A stretch of 64,000 bases of DNA from Fennellomyces sp. T-0311 (taxonomy: Eukaryota; Mucoromycota; Mucoromycetes; Mucorales; Lichtheimiaceae). The position numbers and the translations under genes are program-made. The notes beneath the pieces were generated by a model that saw only the letters and a list, made by a program, of their open reading frames with translations, did not search any database and was not told the DNA's origin. Shown piece by piece: positions 11,979 through 23,940 of this stretch. The stretch spans positions 620,001 to 684,000 of the forward strand of contig JALLLT010000020.1 of assembly GCA_025266875.1 (NCBI GenBank), read 5' to 3'. Each line of letters opens with the position of its first letter. The stretch's first letter is position 1.

Positions 11979-12264
11979 ACTCGCATCACTTTTTTTTTTT
12001 TTACTTTCCAAATTCTCCTATAAACTCCCACCACACCCCCCATTTTGTAATCTGTTTCCATCGGTTGTGCAATAGATGATTTTCCCGATGTCATCGATTG
12101 GTCGGGACCACTCATTCTTTCCGTTCTGTCCCATTCTGGTCCCTGCACAGTTCAGTTATACCGCCAGCGACCCTTTATTTCTGAATTAAACTTTGAGCAA
12201 TGTGAAGCGCAAGATCTCTGGTCTTGGTCAGTTAAATTTGCTTTTCAAAATCAACGCTCTACCT

Positions 12265-13470
12265 TTACCTATTGGCCCAGTACCGAAAGTGGCTTTTCAG
12301 GGCAATGATCCATTCGGATGCGTACATATCGATCACTGTTTCGTTGAGCATGTAGTCTACCCGCGGGTGTTGCGTACAGAATTCTTCCTGTGCCTGGTTA
12401 CATTCCATCACCCACTCATCTTCGCTACTGATCATCAATGCGTAGTACTGTGTAATGAAGGTCTTGATACCGAGATCTGGGATGCGGGGCAACAACCGTC
12501 TCCGCGGTGGCGCACGCGACAGACGCACAGGAGGCACGTTGAGAAAGTCCGGACTCGTCATGGGTTCCAGCCGATATCCGAGCGGATCATACGGATGGAA
12601 AACGTTGTGAACCCGTGTCCCTGATGAAGGTCGATAGTGTTGGTAGTCCAGGCCCCGGAAAATAAGCGCCGCAGCTATACATATATGGCTTCTGATTGAG
12701 CATAAAGTGGTCATTCGCAGTAACAAAAGGTACCAATAGGACTGCCGCATGTAAATAGATGCTGGACACTGAAATCAAGCTTGGGAACGCAAACATCAGG
12801 CGCGGAACACGCATATGGATCGTTTTGTTGAACGCTGACATTGCTTTGCATTGCTAGAATATCGTATGCTGCAATTCCACCGAGGGAAAAGCCAATCATG
12901 TGGACATTGTCGGGGCTGCCGTAATCGCGGTATGCCTCGTTGCATTGACGACAAATGGTATCGATGATACACTGACCGTACGGTTTCGAGAAATCTAACC
13001 GGGAAACAGGTACATAATTGCAGCTTAATTGACGGGTAAATGAACTTACAATACAAGCAATCCATTAGCCATTGATTTGTGGCTAGTCGTACTTTGGGCA
13101 CGTTATCCATTGTCGCCTGCTCCATTTTGGCGTCGACTAGCGCATGGACGACACTGTGCCATTCTGTGCTATACGAGTTTTGTCTGAGACACGTTTCACA
13201 TATCGCTTTGCATGAAATTACATTGGATCAATGTATGAACCGACCTATGGGAATGAACTTAATCTCGACAGCGTCGTCTGGATAGAGTGAGTCTAGAAAG
13301 TCCTGTGTATTTTTTTGGATCGTAGCGACTGACAAGTGACAGATAAGCACATGCGCGGTGGAGTATCAATGCTTATTACCGTGGTGCGTGATGTTTCCGT
13401 ATTCTTCGTACTGCTGTCCCATCCCGTGAATGAAGAACACCAAATGCACTTTAGAGATGAGAGGGGTCAT
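12265..13470 (-). CDS. DDHD-domain phospholipase A1 (intracellular PA-PLA1 type), short form
   Basis: Predicted intracellular lipase acting on phosphatidic acid or related phospholipids at membranes. Five exons (13380-13470, 13245-13328, 13050-13163, 12734-12994, 12265-12674) give 319 residues. The protein opens with the hydrolase strand and oxyanion turn VHLVFFIHGMGQQYEEYGN. The family's FIPIEWHSVVH follows, then the nucleophile elbow HMIGFSLGGIAAYDIL with its GxSxG serine, then LFTCGSPI. The C-terminal DDHD domain shows RVHNVFHPYDPLGYRLEP, RVDYML and SHFRYW, which carry the conserved Asp and His residues. Animal and yeast relatives have long N-terminal extensions; this one starts 8 residues before the core strand. 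It may therefore be a minimal form, or an upstream exon may have been missed. Confidence 0.85.
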
Positions 13471-13737
13471 GAGCTACAATGACGACGAATGGGCAATGAG
13501 GAAGATGCTACCTGGCATGAGAAAAGAAGATCAGGGCTGAAAAGGGGGCTGTCAAAGGATTAAACAGCGCCCAATGGGCTTAGGGATGACAAGGCTTAGA
13601 AAAACAGCACATGATTCATGTATCAACTTTTTAATGACAGGTAAAAATCCAAACTTTTTGAAAAGCAAGAGAAGGGTAAAAGAACACGGTGATGACAGCT
13701 TTGAGGGGTAATATTAGGTGGTAAGAGAAGGAGATGC

Positions 13738-16206
13738 TTAGCTATTCGAGGATGGTGACAGCTGTGCCTTTCTCTCCAGGTACTCCACGAGTTCCGGGCA
13801 TCGTCGATAGCCTTTTACTGCGGTGCGGGGTGTCTGTCATACCATTCATGAGCCAGGCGCCAATTTGATTTAGTCAATGCCAATGTCTTACCTCGATCTC
13901 ACGTAACCACGGGTGTTCCAGGACTTGCTTGATGGTGTATCGTTTGGATACGTCGACGACCAGCATATTGCTAATCAGATCTTTGGCTGTTACGAAAATA
14001 GCATCAGTCAGCCGAGAACATGCAGGTTTTTTTGTGTAAGACAAACAAACCTTCTTGGCTAATTTTGGTCCACCGCTCTGGATCATTGAAGCTGTATTGG
14101 CAATTCTTGATTCTTTGCAGCATGTCCTTTTTCTGGTCTGCGGTTGCAGGAGCCGAGGCTTTTTAGATTGCAAGTTTAAGAATGAGGGGGGGAGAACAGC
14201 CAAAAGGAAAAGTGAAACGCAAACGTACCATCGTAGAACGGAGGCGCTTTGACCAAGGTCAGAAAGAGCATCACACCCAAGCTCCAGATATCGACCGACT
14301 TGTCGTAGTAGCACTTGTTTTCAAGGACTAATTCCGGTGCAGCTGTAAAGAGATGGTAAGAAGGATTTCCCTTTTTTTGTTTGCCGCATCGTACCGTAGG
14401 ACTGCGTGCCACACATGGTCTCAAATGGTCGTCCGCGATAGAAGGTTGCCAGGCCGAAATCGGCGATTTTGACTTGAAGCGTCTTCTTGTCCATGATGAT
14501 GATGTTTTCGAGCTTGAGGTCCCGGTGGGCGATTTCCTGGTCGTGGATGTACTAATGTCGAGCAGGTTTATTACTACTCCGCTGGCTTGTTTTTTTTTGT
14601 TTACTCACATCAACCGCGTGGAAGATCTGGTCAAATACGATCTTGACCTCGTCTTCGGTCATTGGGTTTGGCATGGTTGAGATATGATCGAACAGATCAC
14701 CGTCAGGTCCCCTGTATCCGCGTCAGCAGGTGGCATGAAAGGTTGCGGATGCGGAAGCTACTTACAGTTCCATAGCAATGAAAAACGCGCCGTTTACTTC
14801 CAGGATACGTTCCATTCGAACAATGCATGGCTATATATATATAGGGAGAGAGCACTGTGAATAAACACACACGTGCTCCGACGAATGGGCCTTACGTGAT
14901 GCTGGAGCGAAGTGTACACTGCGATTTCCTGCAGCAGTGATTGAAGTGTTCGGGGGCGACCAAGATACTTGTCCTTGGCGATTTGCTTCAGCGCCACCTT
15001 TTTGCCAGTAACTAAGCATTTGGCTCGATAGACTTCGCCAAATGAGCCTGACCCGATTCGGTCTTTTCGTTGGTACAACACGTCAATTCCGTAATCGCCA
15101 ACCTGACGATAATGTGTGTCAAATCATGTCGTGTCACCTTTCAAACATGACTTACATCAGGCAGAACACGAAAGTATGTTGGGAGGCGGATCTTCAGGGA
15201 TAAATCTATCGGTAGGTGTTATTCACGTACTGCTGAGGCGGGGAGGGTCAGCTTACATGGCATGCTGTCATCTGTCTCCTTGAAGCTAACAATATCACCG
15301 TTCTTTAATTCTACCTCGGGTCTCTGCATCTTCTCGCCATTATGCCACGTGCCCTTTTTACTACTGTGCGTATGAGTATCCTTTTCCCCGTGCATTTTTG
15401 ACTTGCATTACCTTCGGTCATTTAGCAGGATCGCTTCTTGGCGGGTTCGACCCTGGTACTCGATACGCTGTATGCTCACATGTCAGCTGTTGCGCACAAA
15501 CACTTTGGTAAACAACTCACGGTATAAATCATGCAGTGATGTTTTTCAAGGACTGTGGGCACTCTAAATAAAGCACGGTAAACACTCTGCAAGGAAAAAA
15601 ACACACACGCTATTCCCACATACCTGATATCGCAAGTCGAACCAGATCCGATGAGGTATCCACGGCGGTCATGGTTAGGGTTCTTTTGCTTAACATGACG
15701 ACCTTCTGCGGACCGTTCCAGTAGCTTGGACTTTACAATTTCTGGGTTCTGGCTTTCCAAGAACCCCCATACGTATGGATTACCCTTGAAGATCTCTTCG
15801 AGTTCAAGTTCGCCGTCCGGTAAGATGCCACTGAACTCACGCGCGTAGGAGGTGCTTCGTTCCACATTCAGTTCGACTTCAGCTAACCCGTTGCTTAGCA
15901 TATAAACAGGCTCGACTTTGGGTATCATAGCAACTTACGGAGTGCAAAGATGCCCTTGCTGTCATACGATCGCTTTTTGACACGGCAGCCTGTTCTCACT
16001 CCAAGCGAGCTGGACGACGACGTTTTTGACGAGACATAGGAACCTACGCTCGACGTTTCTTTGCCGCTGCTTTTGCTGGTGCCGCATTTCCGCGAAGAGC
16101 TGCTGCTGGATCCGGCGCTGTCATTCCATAGCGACTTCTTTTTGAAATCGGTCCTAATGCCCAGGGAGTTGGTTGTTTGGCGAGGAATGTCTCTAAGTTT
16201 GCCCAT
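13738..16206 (-). CDS. FHA-domain checkpoint protein kinase, CHK2/Cds1/Rad53-like
   Basis: Predicted DNA-damage checkpoint Ser/Thr kinase of about 560 residues in some 14 exons. After a Ser-rich tail (residues 30-75) comes an FHA domain: YLIGSGSTCDIR, VLEKHHCMIY, ILLNDRS and KKGTWHNGEKM. The kinase domain then follows with glycine loop IGSGSFGEVYRAK, Lys in VALKQIAKDKY, catalytic loop IAHRDLKLEN, KIADFGLATFY, MCGTQSYAAPE and VDIWSLGVMLF. It closes with LEHPWLREIE and a 32-residue tail. The order FHA then CaMK-type kinase is diagnostic of the CHK2 group. The SQ/TQ cluster typical of that group is not evident, and the FHA phosphothreonine pocket looks altered. The acceptor before DMLQRIKN has two in-frame choices. 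It is head to head with OGG1, 171 bases apart. Confidence 0.85.
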
Positions 16207-16377
16207 TGCTGCTTTGCCGAGGCTATGTTGAATGTAAAAAAAAGGTGTTGAGTGAAATGACAGAGATAAAGAAAAAAGGTGTGAGAGAAAGGGTCGAAAG
16301 AAAGGGCGCCCTGTTGCTGGTATAAGAAGATAAAATGCAGCAACCCAGGTGCTACCTGAACTTTATTTTTTTTTCTA

Positions 16378-17809
16378 ATGTCAAAACACTTTCATTCTGC
16401 AAAACTAATCTGGAGAGATCTGCAGACCGCTCCTTGTGAACTTCATTTGGACACATTGAAATGCGGACAGACGTTCCGATGGCGACAAACCGATGATCTT
16501 TGGTAAACGAAACAAAAACACTACTGTTATGGAGCCTGAACCCCGTGCACGTTATTAGGTCATGTGTGCTTAACGGAAGACTCTACACGCTCAAGCAGAC
16601 TCGTAAGTTGGGTTGCGAATAAGCAGTAGTGGATGATTGACACACACAAAGCATCCACGGTACTCTACGGAGTGTTTCCGGACCAAGATGAAAGTGCAAT
16701 GCGGGCCACATTGAGAGACTACTTTCAACTGGATCGTGTTTCCTTGGAAGCGTGCTATCGCCGCTGGAGCCAGCTTGACGTCAACTTTAAAGCCAAGGCC
16801 GGGTATTTTGAAGGAATCCGGATATTGCGACAAGGCTCGTTTGTACATACTGGAAGGGTTTTGCATGCAGCTCATACTTTTATCTACGCAGATCCATGGG
16901 AAAATCTTGTTGCATTCATTTGTTCCAGCAACAACAATATTGCGCGTATCTCGCAAATGGTAATGCTTTCACAAAAAAGTGGTGTGACCAACAGTAACAT
17001 CGAGCACCATAGGTACAAAAGCTATGCGTTCATTACGGGCCTGCTGTCGCCACATTGGACGGTGTCGCTTATCATGACTTTCCTACCATCGATGCACTTG
17101 CGCAAGACGGTGTTGAAGAGAAGCTGCGTGAATTAGGATTCGGATACCGTGCAAAATATATTGCCCAAACTGCATCGCAAGTAAAAGAAAATTCTGCAGA
17201 ATGGTTATGGAACCTCCGCAAAGCACCCTACTCGGAAGCGAAGGAGGCGTTGATGTCGTTGTCAGGCGTGGGTCCTAAAGTGGCCGATTGTGTGGCACGT
17301 TTAACAAAAACAAACAAACAAACAGAACGCTGACTTTCCTCCCCCCTAAAAGTGTCTGATGTCGTTGGACCATCCCGAGGCTATCCCTGTGGATACACAT
17401 GTATGGCAGATCGCGTTACGTGATTATGGATTTGGCAAAAAGGGCAAGAGCTTGACAGCCAAGTTATATGATCAAGTTGGTGACCATTTCCGAAATTTAT
17501 TTGGTGAATACAGTGGCTGGGCACATTCTGTACGTTTTTTCTTGTCCACATGCAATAATCTACTAAAATCGATCGGCTCCACAGGTTCTGTTTACTGCAG
17601 ATTTACGCGCCTTTGAAAGTCGGTTACGCGTTGCCAAGGAAACCAATGTTGTTGTCAAAAAAGAAGGCACCAAGGATACTGCTGTCACGGAAGAAAAAGT
17701 TACAATGGAGGCAACCTTAAAGAAGCGAGGGCGGGAAGTGATAAAAACAGAAGAAACCACAGTATCGCTGCGCAGAAGTACACGTTCGAAAAAAGCTAAA
17801 CCCTTGTAA
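16378..17809 (+). CDS. OGG1: 8-oxoguanine DNA glycosylase/AP lyase
   Basis: Removes 8-oxoguanine opposite cytosine and nicks the abasic site in base-excision repair. Seven exons (16378-16502, 16559-16602, 16652-16834, 16892-16959, 17013-17294, 17353-17529, 17585-17809) give 367 residues. Landmarks are LKCGQTFRW, LWSCVLNGRLYTLKQT, ENLVAFICSSNNNIARI, YHDFPTIDALA, the helix-hairpin-helix LSGVGPKVADCVCLM with the catalytic Lys, and AIPVDTHVW with the catalytic Asp. The lysine-rich tail (KKRGRE, RRSTRSKKAKP) looks like a nuclear signal. The 17295-17352 intron must begin with GC (GTG|GCACGT) to restore VADCVCLM. A second possible GC-AG intron at 16835-16891 is 57 bases long and also open in frame, so it could instead be read as 19 extra residues. 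Confidence 0.92.
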
Positions 17810-19609
17810 ATAAGGCGAAAGTAAACTTTGTCTTTGACAAAATTTACGTACTTGACATTTATGGAGTACCACATTGAACTGGACAAACAAAACGACTTGG
17901 GGAGAGTTTAACCGCCACTTGGCGAATCACAAATAAATCGCAGGGTCTACGTATTTGAAAAGATGGATGTGCTGGTTAGAGCCTACAAAAAGGCTCCACT
18001 ACAGCTGTGTCTACACTTGACTTGCAGGCGCAGTTTGAGCCGTATATTCCTTGCTTACGACCTTTTAGGTATTTAATTGGATCAGATGCAACCCAACTCC
18101 ATCATAACCAGTACATAAATAAAAAGTAATCTATTTGCACCAATGCATATCAGAGTCCTTTGATGGTGCATTCATATCGACGGGTTTCGTTCATGGCTGG
18201 TACGTACAGGGTAAGTCCATAGCAGCAATCAAAGCAAAATCGTCGGAACGCGGTAGTTGGTAGGTCACGATAATTGAGTCTCTTGTGTCCAATTCTCCAT
18301 AAGACCGTTTTGTCAAGTGGGTACTCTTGTAAGAGTCATGCAGTTGTCCTGCTTGATCTTGATGCTTATATGTGAATAAAGTTCATCTGATTCGAAATAC
18401 TTTGACGGTTGGGTCTTCTGGTACTTCGCTCGAGCTGTTCAACATACTCAACCGGTGCTGCCAAACAACCGTAACAAGTCGAAGGAGTAATGTAGTTATA
18501 CTGTGATGAACATAGGCAACGAATTGATGCCTGGTAATTATTGCTCAATTTGGGATTGTCGGCTTGTTCAAGATTAAGAAAAATTGTTATCTGCTTAGAT
18601 GGTTGCAGTAAGACGCTACTATCAAATTGGTTGCATCAATAACTGATAGAAAGATTATCTGGTTATTAGTATCAAGATGTTCCAAGACTACAAGTCGACT
18701 AAACTGGTTGCGTATACCTAACGTTCGTACTCACAGCAACTTCTTTTACCGTGTACACATGGGGATGAGCCAGAAGACCTCTCTTTAAGTATACAGCTCC
18801 AGAAGCTCTTGTACGCATCCGTGTGCGGCGGATGGTTAACGTAAAAAGTATTCGATATGATGACTCCCATAAAATATGGTATATACGACCACAAAAGATG
18901 TTCTTGAGGAGATTGTGGGACGGGAAGGTCTTTTTGTCCACTGCCTTTTCCCTTTTACATGTACCCGCAACGGAAGCGACGCAAACATTTTGCCGATGTA
19001 ACGAATGCCATCATCCATGCCAAACATGCCAAAGTTCATCGTTTGGCAATCGAAGGAATTATAAAACTGCTACACGATCGATCACGCGCATTGGGATTCA
19101 CTTACGATTTTGAAGAGGTCGAGAATGGGTCTAGACAGATAATCGTGCGCACCACAACTACTGTTATCGATGCGAAGGAATGAATTCGTCAGCATTACGT
19201 CTTTAGGTATCACAGGTAGATACTGATAGGCAAACGAAGCAGTGACAGTCGGCTGTACTGATTCATGCGTACATCTCTAGCGTTCAATACGTCTCCTAAT
19301 AATCAGGACCGAAACACTGATCTGATCATGACTGCATTGAAGCGATCTGTGGCATATTGATCTGTTTGCTTATCGATACACGAAATAGCGCGAGTGCTGT
19401 GATTATCGTAGATGATTTATTATCGACATTGCACAACATGACTGCGGTAACACGAACGTGAAAAAAGTAAGAGACTCAGTAAGGTACTGTGAGAATCCGA
19501 CATATCTTTATTTTGGTAGCAAATTCACGTATATTTATACTTTTGAAGAGACACTGTTAATCGTAAACCGGCGCTGCGCACTGGTCGATGATTGATAAGC
19601 ATTTTATCA
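17810..19609. other. Intergenic region after OGG1
   Basis: About 1.8 kb of AT-rich DNA. The only frame with coding-like composition is plus-strand 18959-19183 (74 codons, starting MYPQRKRRKHFADV). It may be the last exon of something, but I find no family. I see no RNA gene or terminal repeats. Confidence 0.4.
18959..19183 (+). CDS. Small hypothetical ORF, function unknown
   Basis: A 74-codon frame with a basic start (MYPQRKRRKH) and an amphipathic middle (IEGIIKLLHDRSRALGF), followed by FDFEEVENG-like acidic and then Thr-rich residues. Its codon composition is more gene-like than the surroundings. It has no recognisable domain, TATA box or introns. It could be a remnant exon of the decayed material that follows. 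Confidence 0.25.
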   Translation: MYPQRKRRKHFADVTNAIIHAKHAKVHRLAIEGIIKLLHDRSRALGFTYDFEEVENGSRQIIVRTTTTVIDAKE

Positions 19610-19612
19610 ATG

Positions 19613-20333
19613 GAGTTCCCAGTATCGCCGTACAAGTTCGACTTGGATACCACACTGACGACGTTGATCTATAAGAGTATCCAGTGAAACCCTCGAATTA
19701 CCGCACGTAATCAGGAAGTAAGCGAAGCGATGGATTTGCATGATTCGCTGCTTGACCTCGAATTGAAGATTCGCGAAATAGTCTCCGCTGATATGGCAGT
19801 CATTTTGAAACGCTGCATGAATGTGAGTAGACTCGTCGTACTTGGCTGTGATGTAGGCTCTGTGGTAACGATCCGCGACAACTATCCTAGTGAGCTACAA
19901 ATCCTGTCCATAAACAACGACTCTGCTGTCTCGCCGCTACAGCCGGACAACGTTGCAACGGGGCCGACTATGTTGTACACCCCAAACGGAAGTCCTAGGA
20001 TCGACTCTTCTACCTTGTTGCCGATTGTAAAAAGCAATGTATCCAGCCTTGTAGTACCAAGGATCAATATCGACTGCAACAACCTACAGGAAAACCTCGG
20101 ATACTTACGGTTGTCAAATATTTGTATGAAGATGTTGTGATGTGACAAGGACCAGATAATGTCCTTGAGTGGTTATATGGAGCTAACCAGCTGCAAACAC
20201 TTTTCATTGTCAACTTGCAGAAGATCGCGGACAGCGACATCATACCAAGACGATATCACGGCTCAATATCCAAAACTGTACCCATAGTCCAGCTAGCGCG
20301 ATCGAATATGTGCGCCTTAAAATTAGGATAGTT
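19613..20333 (+). pseudogene. Decayed leucine-rich-repeat/F-box-like gene
   Basis: Three coding-like stretches lie in a row but in different frames. The first is an open start with SPYKFDLDTTLTTLIYKS, ending in a stop. The second is a 136-codon frame with leucine-rich segments such as VSRLVVLGCDVGS and ELQILSINND. Past its stop comes a third, shifted frame with VLEWLYGANQLQTLFIVNLQ. The spacing of L-x-x-L-x-I segments resembles the LRR part of fungal F-box proteins, but I cannot point to an intact F-box. The frame breaks suggest a dead gene; unrecognised introns are the alternative. Confidence 0.35.
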
Positions 20334-20499
20334 AGTCACTTAGCTTGATTCAATAAAACAAAAGATTGAAAGGAATGTATCGTTTGACAAGAAATCTTAG
20401 TAACATGAAGACATGGAAAGTGAAAAGTGGCTCCTTAAAAGGGTATGTAGCATGCCGAAGAGTTCAAATTTCCAATCGATGTGGATAAATCTTCTAAAT

Positions 20500-20770
20500 A
20501 TGTATTGTACCAGACCACTTGAAATGGAGCTTCATACAACGGCTGTGATTGACGCCTCCTGGACTGGATTGTAAGCGAAAAGAGCCTTGTCTTCATGGGT
20601 GCTGGTGCCGGTTTCCACAAGTACACAATACAACTGTACTGGGCTTTGCTGTTTGACATGGAAGTTCCATATAACGGTCGTGGTTGACCTTCGTTGACTT
20701 GATCGTAAATGGGAAGTGCCTTGTCGTCATCATGAGTACCGCTAATGTGAGCAAACTTGGATTGAGCTAG
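20500..20770 (-). repeat. Two diverged tandem copies of a ~132-bp unit
   Basis: The plus-strand segment at about 20519-20610 aligns base for base with about 20651-20742, with roughly two-thirds identity by eye. Matching anchors include GAAATGGAGCTTC/GACATGGAAGTTCC, the shared GCCTTGTC and the downstream GGGCTTTGCTGTTT/GAGCTAGGCTGTTT. The spacing is 132 bases, a multiple of three. The minus strand is open across both copies for 116 codons, consistent with a fragment of a repeat-containing protein gene that has decayed. Confidence 0.6.
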
Positions 20771-21539
20771 GCTGTTTAACAAACGTTCACTGTCTTACCA
20801 GTTATAGGCCTACCCGGGCCATACATTTGCTTAACAAGGCTTTCTACATTACAATGACGCTGTTAGTAAATTTGTAAGCGATTTTGTTACCAATATAACA
20901 AGGTGTAATGTTAAGTGCTGCGGCAAGTATATCGCTCAGACACTAAAAAAGTGTATGGTCTATTTGAGAAATGTTCACGCACATTGAACTCTTGTGAAAA
21001 CTGGCAACTTACATGTTAATGTATTGCGATGTATAAAGTCGTTCCCGTTGTGTATGCAATCAAGATTAAGTGAAGCTGCGGATTGACAATGGGGCAGCAA
21101 TGAGAATAAGCAGTCAACAAACCTCATATGAGCACAGTGGCATAATTTTGGAACGCAACCTCGACCGTACCTTGTCAGATCGACCACTATCCTCTTATGT
21201 ACTATGAATTACCATCGGCGATATTATGCATTTGCTGACCTTCTATGCGTGGGGACAGCACTTTAATGACCCGGTAATACCCGATGAGTTATTTATGTCT
21301 AGAGGAACCGACAATAGCAAATGCGCTTAGAAGTACTGTGTAGCAACTCATAACAAAATAACTAGCACCTTTCTTAAATGAAAGTTACTTTGACATTAAT
21401 GTCCTTGGAACGATGGATAGTGAGTACGAGTCTTTCGCGATAACAGTGAAAAATTCTCAAATAAAAAAAGATAATCTAGGCCGGGTCTTTTTCATGTGTT
21501 TTCCTAAGAAGAGTAAACATGTTTTTTCTACGCATAACT

Positions 21540-22030
21540 AAACACATGCAAAGAAATCACGATGGAGTTTGTTCTACTTATTTCGATGTAACTCCTGGAA
21601 AGTACCTTTTCAAGGCACCAGAAGGTGGCATTTTCCTCTTTACAAACGGTATGACTTCAACCGATGTGTTGTAATATTCAGCAATGCAATATAATAATTT
21701 CTTTTTGACAGAGAGCTAAGAATGGGAGAAAACGATCACGGTTGCCGGTTTCGGTGGGACGTGGCGCGTGATATCCACAAACATTGGCCAAGTCGTTTGT
21801 ACAGGGATGATCGACATCCAACTTGCTGGCCGATTCGCTTTCCGATCAGTTTTGCTTGACTGGGTGGTGCGCAGCAAGTCGTGGAAGAAGCTAATTTTGC
21901 GTAGATCCGTCGTAGAAACACGTAGCGAGTTTTATAAGAAAATGCCAAAAAAATCTTTATGGCCGATATAGACTGTTATAATGAGGGTGCGGGTTTTATA
22001 AAGGAGATGGTGGCAATTTCGCATGAGTAA
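21540..22030 (+). pseudogene. Decayed coding fragment, family unknown
   Basis: A first segment reads YFDVTPGKYLFKAPEGGIFL and stops at a good donor-like GTATGA. After a CAG acceptor near 21713, a second segment in one frame reads FRWDVARDIHKHWPSRLYRD and then continues to KKIFMADIDCYNEGAGF, but it is broken by four stops. The composition is clearly coding-like between the stops. I cannot name the family. Confidence 0.35.
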
Positions 22031-22039
22031 ACAATGCTG

Positions 22040-23019
22040 GGATAATCACGAGTTGCTATGACGCGCGGCGGCACCTTTTTAATGTTTTGATTTTGTGCGC
22101 ACTCTTCTTTTTTTTTCCCAGTCATCGCCGGCGCCAGCAAAGCTTTATCTGGATACCCGATATTGCTTCTTGAGTTCTGTCGTGTCGCTTGAGCAGTGAT
22201 ACACTGCAGTACTCGATCTTTTCCGTTCTTCGGAATGCGAGGAGATTTGGTCTGCACCGTGCTACTGTACTCCTGTCGCTTTGACCTGAACCGGTTGTAC
22301 TGTTCTTTATGGACTTTATGATCTGGAAATCATGGTCTTGTTGCACGACCATTCATGTACGTTAAGCAGGCCATTCGCGCACCCATCTGGGAGTAGCTGT
22401 TTGGTGACTGTAAGATCGGTAATTCTGTTATTCAGATTGCCACCACCGCATCTCTATTCGGGAGCGGTTTTAAGCCTTCAAAAAATTGCCTACACGGCTG
22501 GCTCTTTCGGCGCTCGACGGTTACGACCGGACCAGAAAGCAAGGCATCCAGGAGTACGGCCAGTGGAGGCGAGGTAACATGAAATGAGTGGATTAGAAAG
22601 ATGCTTGTTTTGACATTTTGCAAATAGGCCATCGATCGGACAAGACCGGGCTTTGTGCCAGTGTACTCGTTTTGCCAAATGATGATAATTGTCATTTTGC
22701 GTTGACTAATGTGACAACCCCTCCACTTTTCAAGTGGTTGATGACACATATTAACATATCTGATGGCTGAATAGGGTTCAAAACTAGTTTTTGCCTTTCC
22801 ATAGTGGTTTGTGTAAATGAAGACATTTATCTTGTATATTTAGCATTTATTAAATTCAAATGTATTCGTAAATACTTTGTTAAGAAGCATTAGAGCAGCT
22901 TTATCATATGTAGCTTAAAATAAATATCTCCTTGCAATATTATGCGAAAAATACCATAAAAATCACTTCCAACCGGATACCTATATGTTCTTATGGATAT
23001 GAACGTTTGATAAAATACT
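22040..23019. other. Non-coding or unrecognisable stretch inside the decayed region
   Basis: Short overlapping ORFs on both strands, none with a recognisable motif. The part from 22750 to 23000 is distinctly AT-rich. I see no mobile-element ends here. Confidence 0.4.
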
Positions 23020-23940
23020 GCCTAATCTTCAGCTGCAGCGCCGTTTCATTGGCTGCTGGTGCAGTGTGCTCTTACGCGAGATCGTGCCTTTTGGAATTGT
23101 AGGAAGCACTTTATGCTCTGGAACGATCTTGAGCTTTGATTTTCTCGGGATCATAATTAGCCACTCGCAATGTGCTGATTTCAACCAACACTGCGGTATG
23201 TGATCTGTTCTCCTCAATAACCGTACGATGTTGCAACCACGAATCTCGCTCTCCATTAGCGTCGGGTATATCTTTTTACCATGGCTCTAAACATTCGAAC
23301 TTCGGAACCATTTCGCTCAACTTCCTATACACTTACATTGCAACCGCGTCCGTATTTCGACCAATGTGTTGATAGTATCCAGAATTGGGAGGCTCTTCCC
23401 GGAACAGACCGGTGGCTTCATAGAGGCCTTGCTCGTTCAGAACTACCGAAGGACACAATCCGGGGTAATCACGTTTAATCATGCAGTGATAATTCCTTCA
23501 TCGACCGGCTCCCAATGATAGTAGTCCAAAAAGTCTTTGGCAGGCTTGACAGTGTGTCAGGTTTTGATGTCCCTTGAAAGATCGGCAGTACCCACAAAAA
23601 CAGTTTTTACAACGGATCCTTCAATCTTAGTATGCTTCTTAGCAAAAGTCCTTGTCTAGTTACTTTACCTTATATTCCATGTGCACATTGTACGTTCAGA
23701 CCTTTGGCATGCAGTAGATCTTTAGCCTCCTTTGCCAGTTTATCTCCTCAAACATAGAGAACTGGATCCGCCATCGTATGAATACAGCCTGTTTTGCAAA
23801 TCTCTCGATGTAATCTTTTATGCAATTGCCACTCGCATTAGTATTTTGACAGCCAATAATAGTCTTTCCATTTCTTCCCCTATTGCTTTTCCAAAACACT
23901 TCACAAAAAAATTATGGTTTGAAACTGGAACCACTGTATG
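23020..23940 (-). pseudogene. Decayed minus-strand gene, family unknown
   Basis: Reading downwards from 23940, coding-like segments follow each other with stops and frame changes between them. They include FFVKCFGKAIGEEMERLLLA, a frame with GDKLAKEAKDLLHAKGLNVQ, then KKHTKIEGSVVKTVFVG and KPAKDFLDYYHWEPVDEG, then GLYEATGLFREEPPNSGYY, and VYRKLSEMVPKFECLEPW near the end. At least five breaks are needed to link them. The segments are too gene-like for random DNA, but I do not recognise the protein. It may belong with the broken frame just upstream. Confidence 0.45.
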
